DNA of 6,151 nt from an uncultured Bacillaceae bacterium (GCA_937995745.1 CALKIU010000041.1:1-6151); one strand, 5' to 3'; counted from the stretch's first letter, positions 1-6,045 are shown. A program made the numbers and translations. The notes: generated by a model not told the origin, from the letters alone.

Positions 1-242
1 GCAACCATTTTATGAGCAACTAATCATTTGCTGCGGCCCATTTTTTCACCGCAACCATTTTAAAAACAAACCAAACTGTAGATTTTTGAAACCGCAGCAA
101 TCTTTTGATTCGGCAGAAACTTGTTGCAACGGCGGCCATTTTTTTTGTTGTTTTAGCTCGGCGGAACCCATTGACTGTTTTTAACCCCGCAGAACCTCAT
201 TGACAACTAATATGTTTTAACGGCCTGTGCAGAAACCCATTG
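1..242 (+). repeat. Degenerate interspersed short repeats in the gene-free upstream region
   Basis: This stretch has no credible gene. It contains at least seven variants of a short word, roughly GC(A/G)(G)(A/C)ACC(C)ATT followed by a T- or TG-rich run. They begin near 1, 33, 51, 132, 161, 189 and 229. The copies at 1 and 51 share the same 12 bases (GCAACCATTTTA). The later copies drift to GCGGAACCCATTG, GCAGAACCTCATTG and GCAGAAACCCATTG. Spacing is irregular (18 to 81 bases), so this is neither a clean tandem array nor a CRISPR. It may continue to the left of the window. Function is unknown; it could be decayed repeat DNA or the far 5' side of the lut control region. Confidence 0.4.
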
Positions 243-430
243 CCGGCTGTTATTTTTTAACACCTCGTTTCAAATACGGATTGCCGTTTGTCACTTTTTG
301 CAACCCCGCTCGACATTCCAGCCGCAAAATATTTGCCCCTTGTTCATCAAAGCCTCCGGTAGTGTCATCAAACATCCAAAAGTTGCCGCTTCGCCGATGG
401 ATAAAAAATACTTTTCTAGAAAAAAAGCAC

Positions 431-459
431 TTGAAACCATTTTCAACAATGTTTATAGT
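431..459 (+). promoter_or_regulatory. Candidate sigma-A promoter of lutABC
   Basis: TTGAAA at 431-436 and TATAGT at 454-459 each match the sigma-A -35 and -10 consensus at five of six positions, with the ideal 17-base spacer. Transcription would start near 465-467, giving an untranslated leader of about 155 bases before lutA. The -35 hexamer lies inside a 16-base palindrome (431-446, arms TTGAAA and TTTCAA) that resembles a CcpA cre site. A weaker alternative -10 (TATGAT, 521-526) exists but has no good -35 at the right distance. The match is seen in the sequence; use of the promoter is inferred. Confidence 0.55.
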
Positions 460-493
460 AATATGCGTAACAATCTTTTTTATTTTGTACAGA

Positions 494-504
494 TCATCTG
501 ATGA
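494..504 (+). promoter_or_regulatory. Probable LutR operator (TCATC-T-GATGA)
   Basis: A perfect inverted repeat, TCATC and GATGA around a single T, lies between the promoter and lutA. From memory, the operator described for LutR, the GntR-family lactate regulator of B. subtilis, is TCATC-N1-GATGA, which this matches exactly. It would sit about 28-38 bases downstream of the predicted transcription start, a position that fits repression by blocking initiation or elongation until lactate is present. No lutR gene is in the window, so the regulator would be encoded elsewhere. The palindrome is seen directly; the identity of the binding protein is inferred. Confidence 0.6.
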
Positions 505-604
505 CCTGCTGAACTGTTTATATGATATTGTCTTTTTTTGTGTTTGCATTCTCCGTGTCCGGCCGCCGGCTAAGAAAGCGGATTTTATTTTACATTTTTT
601 TAAA

Positions 605-611
605 AAGGGGG
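605..611 (+). promoter_or_regulatory. Ribosome binding site of lutA
   Basis: AAGGGGG ends eight bases before the ATG at 620. It decides the start: the open frame runs back to an ATG at 227, but that upstream ATG has no Shine-Dalgarno sequence, and the added residues are low-complexity and unlike LutA. The product starting at 620 has exactly the family length. Confidence 0.75.
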
Positions 612-619
612 AACACACC

Positions 620-1336
620 ATGAAAGTTTCTTTATTTGGAACTTGCCTGGTCGATATGATGAAAGCCGACATCGGCATTGCCACAGTGGAGCTGCTGGAA
701 CACCTCGGCTGCGAAGTGGATTATCCGGAAGGGCAGATTTGCTGCGGCCAGGCGACGTATAACAGCGGCTATTTGGAAGAGACAAAGCCGGCCATGAAAA
801 GAATGATTGATATTTTTGAAAACTCGGAATATGTTGTCAGTCCGTCCGGTTCATGCATTTATATGCTCCATGAATATCCGCACATTTTCAAAGACGACCC
901 CGTTTACGGACCGAAAGCGAAAGCGTTGGCGGAAAAGTCTTACGAATTGACCCAATTCATCGTCGACGTTTTGAAAATGGAAGATGTGGGCGCCACTTTT
1001 AACGGAAAGGTTACATACCATCCGTCCTGCCACATGACCCGCTTGCTCGGAGTGAAAAACGCCCCTCTGACTCTATTAAAAAATGTCAAAGGCCTGGAGT
1101 TTACCGAACTTCCGAAGAAAGAGCAATGCTGCGGGTTTGGCGGTACTTTTTCCGTAAAAATGGGCCAAATCTCCGAGAAAATCGTTGATGAAAAGGTAGA
1201 GCATGTGAAAGAGACGGGAGCCGAATATTTAACCGGCGCCGATTATGCGTGCCTCATGAATATCAGCGGGCGGATGCAAAGACTCGGCGTGCCCGTGAAA
1301 GTCATCCATATCGCACAAATCTTGAACAGCCGTTGA
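620..1336 (+). CDS. lutA: LutA, lactate utilization iron-sulfur (CCG-domain) protein
   Basis: LutA (older name YvfV; LldE in Shewanella) is one subunit of the cytoplasmic LutABC complex needed to oxidise L-lactate to pyruvate. The 238-residue product has the same length as B. subtilis LutA. It shows two cysteine-rich CCG domains of the type found in heterodisulfide reductase HdrB and glycolate oxidase GlcF. The first has Cys9, the CCG motif at 41-43 and Cys79 in PSGSC. The second has Cys137 in YHPSCHMTR, CCGFGG at 170-175 and Cys211 in DYACLMN. These cysteines are thought to bind an iron-sulfur cluster. No signal peptide or membrane segment is visible. It is first in the operon, 22 bases ahead of lutB. 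All key cysteines are present and the frame is intact. GlcF is the nearest alternative, but GlcF is longer and has an N-terminal ferredoxin domain. The identification is very secure. Confidence 0.95.
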   Translation: MKVSLFGTCLVDMMKADIGIATVELLEHLGCEVDYPEGQICCGQATYNSGYLEETKPAMKRMIDIFENSEYVVSPSGSCIYMLHEYPHIFKDDPVYGPKAKALAEKSYELTQFIVDVLKMEDVGATFNGKVTYHPSCHMTRLLGVKNAPLTLLKNVKGLEFTELPKKEQCCGFGGTFSVKMGQISEKIVDEKVEHVKETGAEYLTGADYACLMNISGRMQRLGVPVKVIHIAQILNSR

Positions 1337-1358
1337 AAACAGGAGGGGAGGAAGAACA

Positions 1359-2798
1359 ATGGCAATTAAAACAAAATTTGCTCATGAAGCATTTAAAGTT
1401 CGTGTCAAAAAGAAAATGCAGGATTCTTTTATGCGCGGCGCCGTTGCCAGTGCGACCGACACGATTAACGGCCGGAGAGTTCAGTTAATCGAGGACATGG
1501 GAAACTGGGAAGATTTGCGCAGCCACGGTGAAGAGATCCGCCGGCACGTCCTTGAGAACTTGGATTATTATTTGTACCAATTCAGTGAAAATGTGGCCAA
1601 AAACGGCGGCCATGTGTATTTTGCGGCGACCGCTCAGGACGCCAACGAATACATCAGGGAAGTTGTCAAAAAGAAAAACGCCAAAAAAGTGATTAAAGCG
1701 AAATCAATGGTCACGGAAGAAATCGGCATGAACGACAGCCTTGAGGCCATCGGCTGCGAAGTTGTGGAAAGTGACTTGGGTGAGTTCATTTTACAATTGG
1801 ACGACAAAGAACCGCCTTCCCATATCGTTGTCCCGACATTGCACAAAAACAAAGAACAAATGCGGGAAGTGTTTGAAAGAAAGCTGGATTACAATGGCTC
1901 CTCTCAGCCTGAGGAACTGGCCGGATGCGCCCGCCGGGTTCTCCGCGAAAAATTCCTGGCAGCCGACGTCGGCGTCATCGGCTGTAACTTTGCTGTTGCT
2001 GAAACAGGTTCAACAACGCTTGTTACCAATGAAGGAAACGCGGACCTTGTCGCTGATTTGCCGGAAACGCTGATCGTCTGCGTGGGTATGGAGCGTCTGG
2101 TTCCCACTTTTGAGGAAATGGATGCGCTTGTTGCTTTGTTGACGACAAGTGCGGTCGGCCAGAAACTGACAAGCTATGTGACAAACTTGACAGGTCCCCG
2201 CAGAGAAGGAGACGTGGACGGTCCGGAAGAATTCCATGTCGTCATCGTTGACAACGGCCGTTCAAATATTCTCGGCACGCAGTTCCAGCCCGTTCTGCAA
2301 TGCATCCGCTGCGCGGCATGCATCAACAATTGCCCGGTTTACCGTCATATTGGCGGCCATGCTTACGGCTCCATTTATCCGGGACCGATTGGCATCACAT
2401 TGACCCCGCTTTTGGACGGATATGAAGATAACAAAGAACTTCCGTATGCGTGTACATTGTGCGGCGCGTGCACTGAAGTTTGTCCGGTGAAAATTCCGCT
2501 TCATGATTTGATTCGCACGCACAGACAAGTAATTGTGGAAAAAGAAGGCAAAGTGCCGTTCTCTGAAAAGATGATGATGAAAGCATTCGGTATCGGTACT
2601 TCCAACTTCTCGCTGTATAACATGGCGTCCCGGATGGCTCACGGTGTGACGAAACCGCTCGCATCGAACGGAAGGATCTCAAAGGGAATCGGGCCGTTGA
2701 AGGAATGGACCGATTATAAAGATTTGCCGACTCCGAACAAAGAACGCTTCAGAGATTGGTTTAAGAGACATAAAGCGCAGCAAGGAGGGAGCAAGTAA
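1359..2798 (+). CDS. lutB: LutB, LUD-domain iron-sulfur subunit of lactate oxidation
   Basis: LutB (YvfW; LldF) is the large, central subunit of the LutABC lactate-oxidising complex. The 479-residue length is close to the 476 of B. subtilis LutB. Residues about 70-295 form the LUD domain, with the conserved stretch AETGSTTLVTNEGNADL (214-230). A ferredoxin-like module follows with two 4Fe-4S motifs: Cys315, 318, 321, 325 (CxxCxxCxxxCP) and Cys365, 368, 371, 375. Each fourth cysteine precedes a proline, as in bacterial-type ferredoxins, so LutB probably passes electrons on from lactate. The last hundred residues match the usual LutB C-terminal extension. The start is supported by AGGAGGGGAGG at 1341-1351. 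The stop overlaps the lutC start by one base (TAATG), which implies translational coupling. No damage is visible. The natural electron acceptor of the complex is not settled for the family. Confidence 0.95.
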   Translation: MAIKTKFAHEAFKVRVKKKMQDSFMRGAVASATDTINGRRVQLIEDMGNWEDLRSHGEEIRRHVLENLDYYLYQFSENVAKNGGHVYFAATAQDANEYIREVVKKKNAKKVIKAKSMVTEEIGMNDSLEAIGCEVVESDLGEFILQLDDKEPPSHIVVPTLHKNKEQMREVFERKLDYNGSSQPEELAGCARRVLREKFLAADVGVIGCNFAVAETGSTTLVTNEGNADLVADLPETLIVCVGMERLVPTFEEMDALVALLTTSAVGQKLTSYVTNLTGPRREGDVDGPEEFHVVIVDNGRSNILGTQFQPVLQCIRCAACINNCPVYRHIGGHAYGSIYPGPIGITLTPLLDGYEDNKELPYACTLCGACTEVCPVKIPLHDLIRTHRQVIVEKEGKVPFSEKMMMKAFGIGTSNFSLYNMASRMAHGVTKPLASNGRISKGIGPLKEWTDYKDLPTPNKERFRDWFKRHKAQQGGSK

Positions 2799-3517
2799 TG
2801 CAAGGGACGATTCAAAACCGCGACGCATTTCTTGAAAATGTCGCCAAGCGACTCGGCCGGGCCCGGAAAGTGCAACTCGAAGCTCCGAAATGGCAGTACA
2901 ATCCGCGGGAAGAATATTTAAACGGCGCTTCCCAGGACGAACTGCTTGAAGTTTTTAAAAAGAACGGGACAGGCGTCAACTGTGAAGTTGTTGTAACAAA
3001 GAAAGACGAAGCGGCCCAAGCTGTCTTTGCCGGAATTAAAGATTTCGGCGGCGGTCCCGTGATTACTTGGAAGGATTCCCGTTATGAGGAATTATTCGGC
3101 CTTGGGAAGCTTTTCAAGGAAGATCTTCCGAACGAAAACATTGATGTGTTCGAATGGGATTATAAACTCGGCCGGGAAAACATTGAAAGAGCAAATACGG
3201 CCAACGTGGGAATCACAATCAGTGAAATCTCTTTGGCCGAAACGGCGACCGCGGTTGTATACAGCGACAAGGACCGGGGAAGAACCACCAACTTCCTGCC
3301 GGAAAACTCGATCATTCTCGTTCCGAAAAGCAGCATAGTCCCGAGAATGACCCAAGCGACAAAAATCATCCGCAACAAATTCAACAACGGGGAAGCCGTT
3401 CCGTCATGCATCAACTACATCACCGGCCCGAGTAAATCATCCGACATTGAAATGAAACTCGTCGTCGGCGTCCACGGCCCCGTCAAAGTCAAATTCATCG
3501 TCATCCAAGACCTCTAA
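2798..3517 (+). CDS. lutC: LutC, small LUD-domain lactate utilization protein
   Basis: LutC (YvbY; LldG) is the third protein required for L-lactate use by the LutABC complex. It is a stand-alone LUD-domain protein without iron-sulfur cysteines. The 239-residue product nearly equals the 240 of B. subtilis LutC. The N-terminal part (about 1-60) is helical and variable. The LUD core then includes NVGITISEISLAETATAVV (136-154) and the C-terminal signature ITGPSKSSDIE (208-218) followed by LVVGVHGP (221-228), which marks the family. The start overlaps the lutB stop by one base, and AAGGAGGGA (2782-2790) lies inside the end of lutB. It is the last gene of the operon: 22 bases after its stop a G-tract array begins, followed by a terminator-like hairpin. 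The frame is intact and the assignment is secure; its exact biochemical job in the complex is not well defined in the literature I know. Confidence 0.93.
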   Translation: MQGTIQNRDAFLENVAKRLGRARKVQLEAPKWQYNPREEYLNGASQDELLEVFKKNGTGVNCEVVVTKKDEAAQAVFAGIKDFGGGPVITWKDSRYEELFGLGKLFKEDLPNENIDVFEWDYKLGRENIERANTANVGITISEISLAETATAVVYSDKDRGRTTNFLPENSIILVPKSSIVPRMTQATKIIRNKFNNGEAVPSCINYITGPSKSSDIEMKLVVGVHGPVKVKFIVIQDL

Positions 3518-3539
3518 CGGAGACAAAGGACGGCAGGTC

Positions 3540-3587
3540 GGGACATGGGGTTCGGGACATGGGTTGGGACATGGGTGGGACATGGGG
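3540..3587 (+). repeat. GGGACAT tandem array, strong potential G-quadruplex
   Basis: Four near-copies of GGGACATGGG start at 3540, 3554, 3566 and 3577. They give eight runs of three or four guanines in 48 bases (3540, 3547, 3554, 3561, 3566, 3573, 3577, 3584), separated by loops of only 1-4 bases. This meets the usual definition of a potential G-quadruplex with tracts to spare, and it lies on the lut coding strand, so the mRNA would carry it too. It begins 22 bases after the lutC stop. The last copy belongs to the first 29-bp GGGACA/TGTCCC element, suggesting the array grew by local duplication of half an element. Folding is inferred. Confidence 0.6.
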
Positions 3588-3614
3588 ACAGGTTTGGTGT
3601 CCCACAAATTTTTT
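3575..3614 (+). terminator. Possible intrinsic terminator of lutABC built from a repeat element
   Basis: GTGGGACA (3575-3582) pairs perfectly with TGTCCCAC (3598-3605) as an 8-bp stem with a 15-base loop. An alternative 6-bp stem with a 7-base loop uses GGGACA at 3585-3590. Three adenines and then six thymines (3609-3614) follow, as in a rho-independent terminator. The distance of three bases between stem and T-run and the large loop make it imperfect. It is the first such structure after lutC and the only obvious candidate for ending the operon transcript. Confidence 0.4.
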
Positions 3615-3668
3615 CCAGTTGGGCGGGACAAGTGGAGGTTGGGACACGGGGACAGGTTTCTTGTCCCA
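3576..3668 (-). repeat. Two copies of the 29-bp GGGACA/TGTCCC element, minus orientation
   Basis: Copies at 3576-3604 and 3640-3668 are identical at 26 of 29 positions and lie 64 bases apart. Read on the minus strand they follow the pattern TGGGACA, five variable bases, CC, TGTCCC, two bases, TGTCCCA. This is the same pattern as the plus-strand copies at 3836, 3874, 6046 and 6084. Each copy has one GGGACA that can pair with either of two TGTCCC words, giving a hairpin with a 7-base or a 15-base loop. The short open frames crossing them translate to Pro/Ser/His/Val-rich low complexity and are not genes. Confidence 0.8.
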
Positions 3669-3717
3669 GTGAAAATCGGCTCGGATTGGACAATGAGGTG
3701 GCGGATGGGACATAGGG

Positions 3718-3735
3718 GTACATGGCGACATGTAC
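3718..3735 (+). other. Perfect hairpin with GCGA tetraloop between the oppositely oriented repeat pairs
   Basis: GTACATG (3718-3724) and CATGTAC (3729-3735) form a perfect 7-bp stem closed by GCGA, a member of the very stable GNRA tetraloop class; one further G-U pair is possible. It lies between the minus-strand repeat pair (3576-3668) and the plus-strand repeat pair (3836-3902). No T-run follows, so it is not an ordinary terminator. It could be structured RNA, the core of a small mobile element, or chance. Confidence 0.35.
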
Positions 3736-3835
3736 TGTGCCTAAATGGTGGGGCGTGAATCGTGGGGGCATGAATCTTATTCTCACGTTAGGGTACGAAG
3801 CGGGGGTCACTGCCCTCATGGAACATCGTCACCGT

Positions 3836-3919
3836 TGGGACACGGTGCCTGTCCCTCTGTCCCGCTTGACCGTTGGGACACGGTGCCTGTCCCTCTGTCC
3901 CACCTGTCCCTCTGTCCCA
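3836..3919 (+). repeat. Two and a half copies of the 29-bp GGGACA/TGTCCC element, plus orientation
   Basis: Copies at 3836-3864 and 3874-3902 belong to a longer identical unit: 33 bases starting at 3831 and 3869 match exactly, a repeat period of 38. A partial third copy, only the 17-base right half, follows directly at 3903-3919. Each complete copy has GGGACA, a 7-base middle (CGGTGCC), TGTCCC, TC and a second TGTCCC. A second inverted repeat, ACCG with CGGT, is nested around the GGGACA word. The exact identity of the pair suggests recent duplication or gene conversion. Confidence 0.85.
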
Positions 3920-4337
3920 CACCACCTCCGTGTTCCTTTGGGTTCGATGGGGCTGGCACTGTGTCCGGATATAAAGGCAGGTGCTATGCCCCGGGGACAC
4001 CGGGCCTTTCAGAAGGGTGTGTCGAGCACCTTATTAACAGGATTCTTTTTCCAGTCGATCCCTGCTCGTTTTTTGGGCAGGAAGCAAAAATCGAGTCCTT
4101 GAGAAGGCTGACCGGCTTTGCGGAGGAGAAGACTTTATCCCAGTCGTCGTCCTGGGCCAGCATAACAGGTTGCGGCCATATTCCACCTCAATTTCACTGA
4201 TAAACGCATTGCGCGACAAGGCGCCCAAGGACCACAACGTTTAAGGACAGTTGCGAAAAATAAATAACCTAGTCGACACCTCCGGCAAGTAGGCCGGCAG
4301 CAGTTAGATTGAAGTGACCAAGGATTATCCCCTCAAA
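3920..4337. other. Gene-free stretch without recognised content
   Basis: I find no gene that I can support here. GTGTCC (3961-3966) and GGACAC (3995-4000) can pair around a smaller GGCA/TGCC stem and may be a decayed relative of the neighbouring repeats. CCGGC (4282-4286) and GCCGG (4293-4297) make a 5-bp hairpin without a following T-run. On the minus strand about 4034-4237 two overlapping frames look faintly protein-like (for example NAFISEIEVEYGRNL, and LAQDDDWDKVFSSAKP in another frame), as could be left by a frameshifted gene, but I cannot match them to a family and there is no ribosome binding site. Confidence 0.3.
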
Positions 4338-4462
4338 CATGTTCTGATCACATGATTATATTAATTTTCTTCGATATGCCCCATATCCACAGTCCCGCCC
4401 ATGGATTGTTTAGACATGACATATAAATATTTGTTAATTTGCCAATCTTTTGATTTTACAAA
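4338..4462 (+). promoter_or_regulatory. AT-rich control region of the glcD-like gene with inverted repeats
   Basis: About 160 bases before the glcD start the composition becomes AT-rich. CATGT (4338-4342) and ACATG (4350-4354) form an inverted repeat over a 7-base spacer, and inside it TGATCACATGA (4345-4355) agrees with the LutR-type operator at eight of ten fixed positions. GATATG (4373-4378) and CATATC (4382-4387) form a perfect inverted repeat around CCC. Possible -10 hexamers are TATATT (4357-4362) and TATAAA (4422-4427); neither has a convincing -35 at 16-18 bases, and TAGACA (4411-4416) lacks a good -10. The gene probably has its own promoter here, but I cannot choose one. Confidence 0.3.
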
Positions 4463-4484
4463 TTAATGGAAATGCCAACATTTT

Positions 4485-4492
4485 AGGAGGTG
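4485..4492 (+). promoter_or_regulatory. Ribosome binding site of the glcD-like gene
   Basis: AGGAGGTG, a full Shine-Dalgarno match, ends five bases before the ATG at 4498. It rules out the in-frame ATG at 4450, which would place this site inside the coding sequence and add 16 residues not expected in the family. Confidence 0.85.
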
Positions 4493-4497
4493 CCATC

Positions 4498-5916
4498 ATG
4501 GTTTATCAACAAGTTACTCCGGAATTCATTGAACAGTTCGAAAAAATCGCTCCCGGACGTGTCAAAACGGGAGAGAACATCAGTCCGGACTACAGCCGGG
4601 ATGAAATGCCGATCTACGGACAAAAAGCCCCTGACGTAGTAATCGAAGTGAAAACAACGGAAGAAGTTTCTGAAATCATGAAAATATGCAATGAAAACCG
4701 CATTCCTGTCACACCGAGAGGATCAGGAACAGGTCTTGTCGGCGGAGCCGTTCCCTTGTTGGGCGGGGTTGTCCTTGATATGAAGTCCATGAATCAAATT
4801 TTAGAATACGATCTGGAAAATCTCGTTGTATAAGTGCAACCCGGCGTGTTATTGGCCGATTTGGCCGATGATGCGGCTGAAAAAGGCCTCATGTATGCTC
4901 CGGACCCGGGTGAACGTTTTGCGACATTGGGCGGAAACGTTTCCACAAATGCCGGCGGAATGCGTGCCGTAAAATACGGAACGACGCGAGACGCCGTCCG
5001 GGCGATGACAGTTGTCCTGCCGACCGGGGAAATTTGCAATTTTGGTTCGAACGTAACAAAAGACAGTTCCGGATACAGCCTCCTCAACCTGATGATTGGC
5101 TCTGAAGGGACGCTCGGCATCATTACGGAACTGACTTTGCAACTGTTGCCGCAGCCGAAAGAATATATGACCTTGATTATTCCTTATGCTGACTTGGAAA
5201 CATGCATTTCAACCGTCCCGAAAATTTTCATGAATCATTTGGAACCCCAGTCCATTGAATTTATGGAAAGGGATATTGTGGAATCATCCGAAAGATACCT
5301 TGGCAAGCAAGTGTTCCCGAAGACAGTCAACGGCGTGGACGTGCAAGCCTACCTGCTTGTCACATTTGACGGCCCTTCTGAGGAAGATTTAGAGCCGGTT
5401 GTCGAACGGGCGGCTGAACTTTTTTATGAAAATAATGCCGTAGACGTTCTCGTAGCTGATGAACCGTCGAAAAAGAGAGAAGTCAGAGAGGCCAGAGGTT
5501 CTTTCTTGGAAGCCATTTCCGCGGAAACAAAACTTCTCGACGAATGCGACGTGGTCGTGCCGATTAATAAAATTGCAGAATATATGAGTTATATTAAAGA
5601 GATTGAAAAAGAAGCCGACTTGACTGTGAAAAGCTTCGGACATGCCGGTGACGGCAATATCCACATTTATACTTGCAGCAACGATCTTGAAGAGGAAGAA
5701 TTCAAACGCAGAGTCCATATTTTTATGACAAAAGCGTATCACAAAGCAACGGAATTCGGAGGCCTCGTATCCGGAGAGCACGGCATCGGATTCGGAAAAA
5801 TCGATTACTTGAAAAAATCACTTGGTGAAACGAACATCCGCTTAATGCAAGAAATTAAGAAGGTGTTCGATCCGAACCTTATTCTCAATCCGGGCAAAGT
5901 GTGCCACAAATTATAA
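4498..5916 (+). pseudogene. glcD: GlcD-type FAD-linked oxidase (glycolate or D-lactate dehydrogenase) interrupted by an in-frame TAA
   Basis: An FAD-dependent 2-hydroxy-acid dehydrogenase of the GlcD/D-lactate dehydrogenase family, which oxidises glycolate to glyoxylate or D-lactate to pyruvate, usually with an iron-sulfur partner such as GlcF. Counting the stop as a position, the frame spans 472 codons, close to the 470 residues of B. subtilis GlcD. Codon 112 (4831-4833) is TAA; before and after it the same frame is fully conserved, with no indel. Upstream is the FAD-binding segment PRGSGTGLVGGAVP (73-86). Downstream are PDPGERFATLGGNVSTNAGG (135-154), SEGTLGIIT (202-209 region), the C-terminal FAD-oxidase motif FGHAGDGNIH (380-389), SGEHGIG (425-431) and the terminal DPNLILNPGK (458-467). 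The ribosome binding site is intact. A GTG immediately follows the TAA but has no Shine-Dalgarno sequence, so restart is doubtful, and each half alone would lack part of the FAD site. Likely a recent nonsense mutation or a sequence error. Whether the substrate is glycolate or D-lactate cannot be told; the lut neighbours favour lactate. Confidence 0.85.
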
Positions 5917-6045
5917 GCGGATTACGGATTTTCGTTAATGGATAGCGGCTGCCGGTCGGGGGACAGTGTGGGCAGTTCATGGTTTCCGGTCAAGTTGAGA
6001 GGTAGAGACTGGGCAGTGGATTTGTTTCCATTTCGCAACTAGATT
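5917..6045. other. Region after glcD, no gene seen
   Basis: No gene, and no clear rho-independent terminator after the glcD stop. GGGACAGTG at 5960-5968 and GGGCAGTG at 6011-6018 look like decayed left halves of the 29-bp element found intact just downstream. No partner gene such as glcF starts within the window. Confidence 0.4.

Noticed and set aside
227..619. N-terminal extension of the lutA frame from an ATG at 227
   Set aside because: The extra 131 residues are low-complexity, unlike LutA, and lack a ribosome binding site, while 605-611 precedes the ATG at 620 and gives the exact family length. The extension would also translate through the promoter and operator.
250..684. Minus-strand open frames overlapping lutA, lutB, lutC and glcD, such as 250-684, 2262-2642 and 5389-5781
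   Set aside because: They are shadows of well-supported plus-strand genes with no ribosome binding sites or domain features.
3831..3919. CRISPR array from the 33-base direct repeats with period 38
   Set aside because: The supposed spacer would be only 5 bases, there are two full copies plus a fragment, the repeats also occur inverted, and no cas gene is present.
3437..4200. Several small open frames on both strands rich in Pro, Ser, His, Val and Met
   Set aside because: They are translations of the GGGACA/TGTCCC repeats; no ribosome binding sites, biased composition and no family resemblance.
4034..4237. Minus-strand gene or decayed gene between the repeats and glcD
   Set aside because: Two frames look faintly protein-like, but there is no start signal, no recognisable motif and the frames would need a shift to join; too weak to call.
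4450..4497. Earlier glcD start at 4450
   Set aside because: No Shine-Dalgarno precedes it, and the strong AGGAGGTG at 4485-4492 points to 4498.
4831..4836. Programmed recoding, or a split two-gene GlcD starting at the GTG after the TAA
   Set aside because: TAA is not used for selenocysteine or pyrrolysine, no Shine-Dalgarno lies upstream of the GTG, and splitting would divide the FAD-binding domain.
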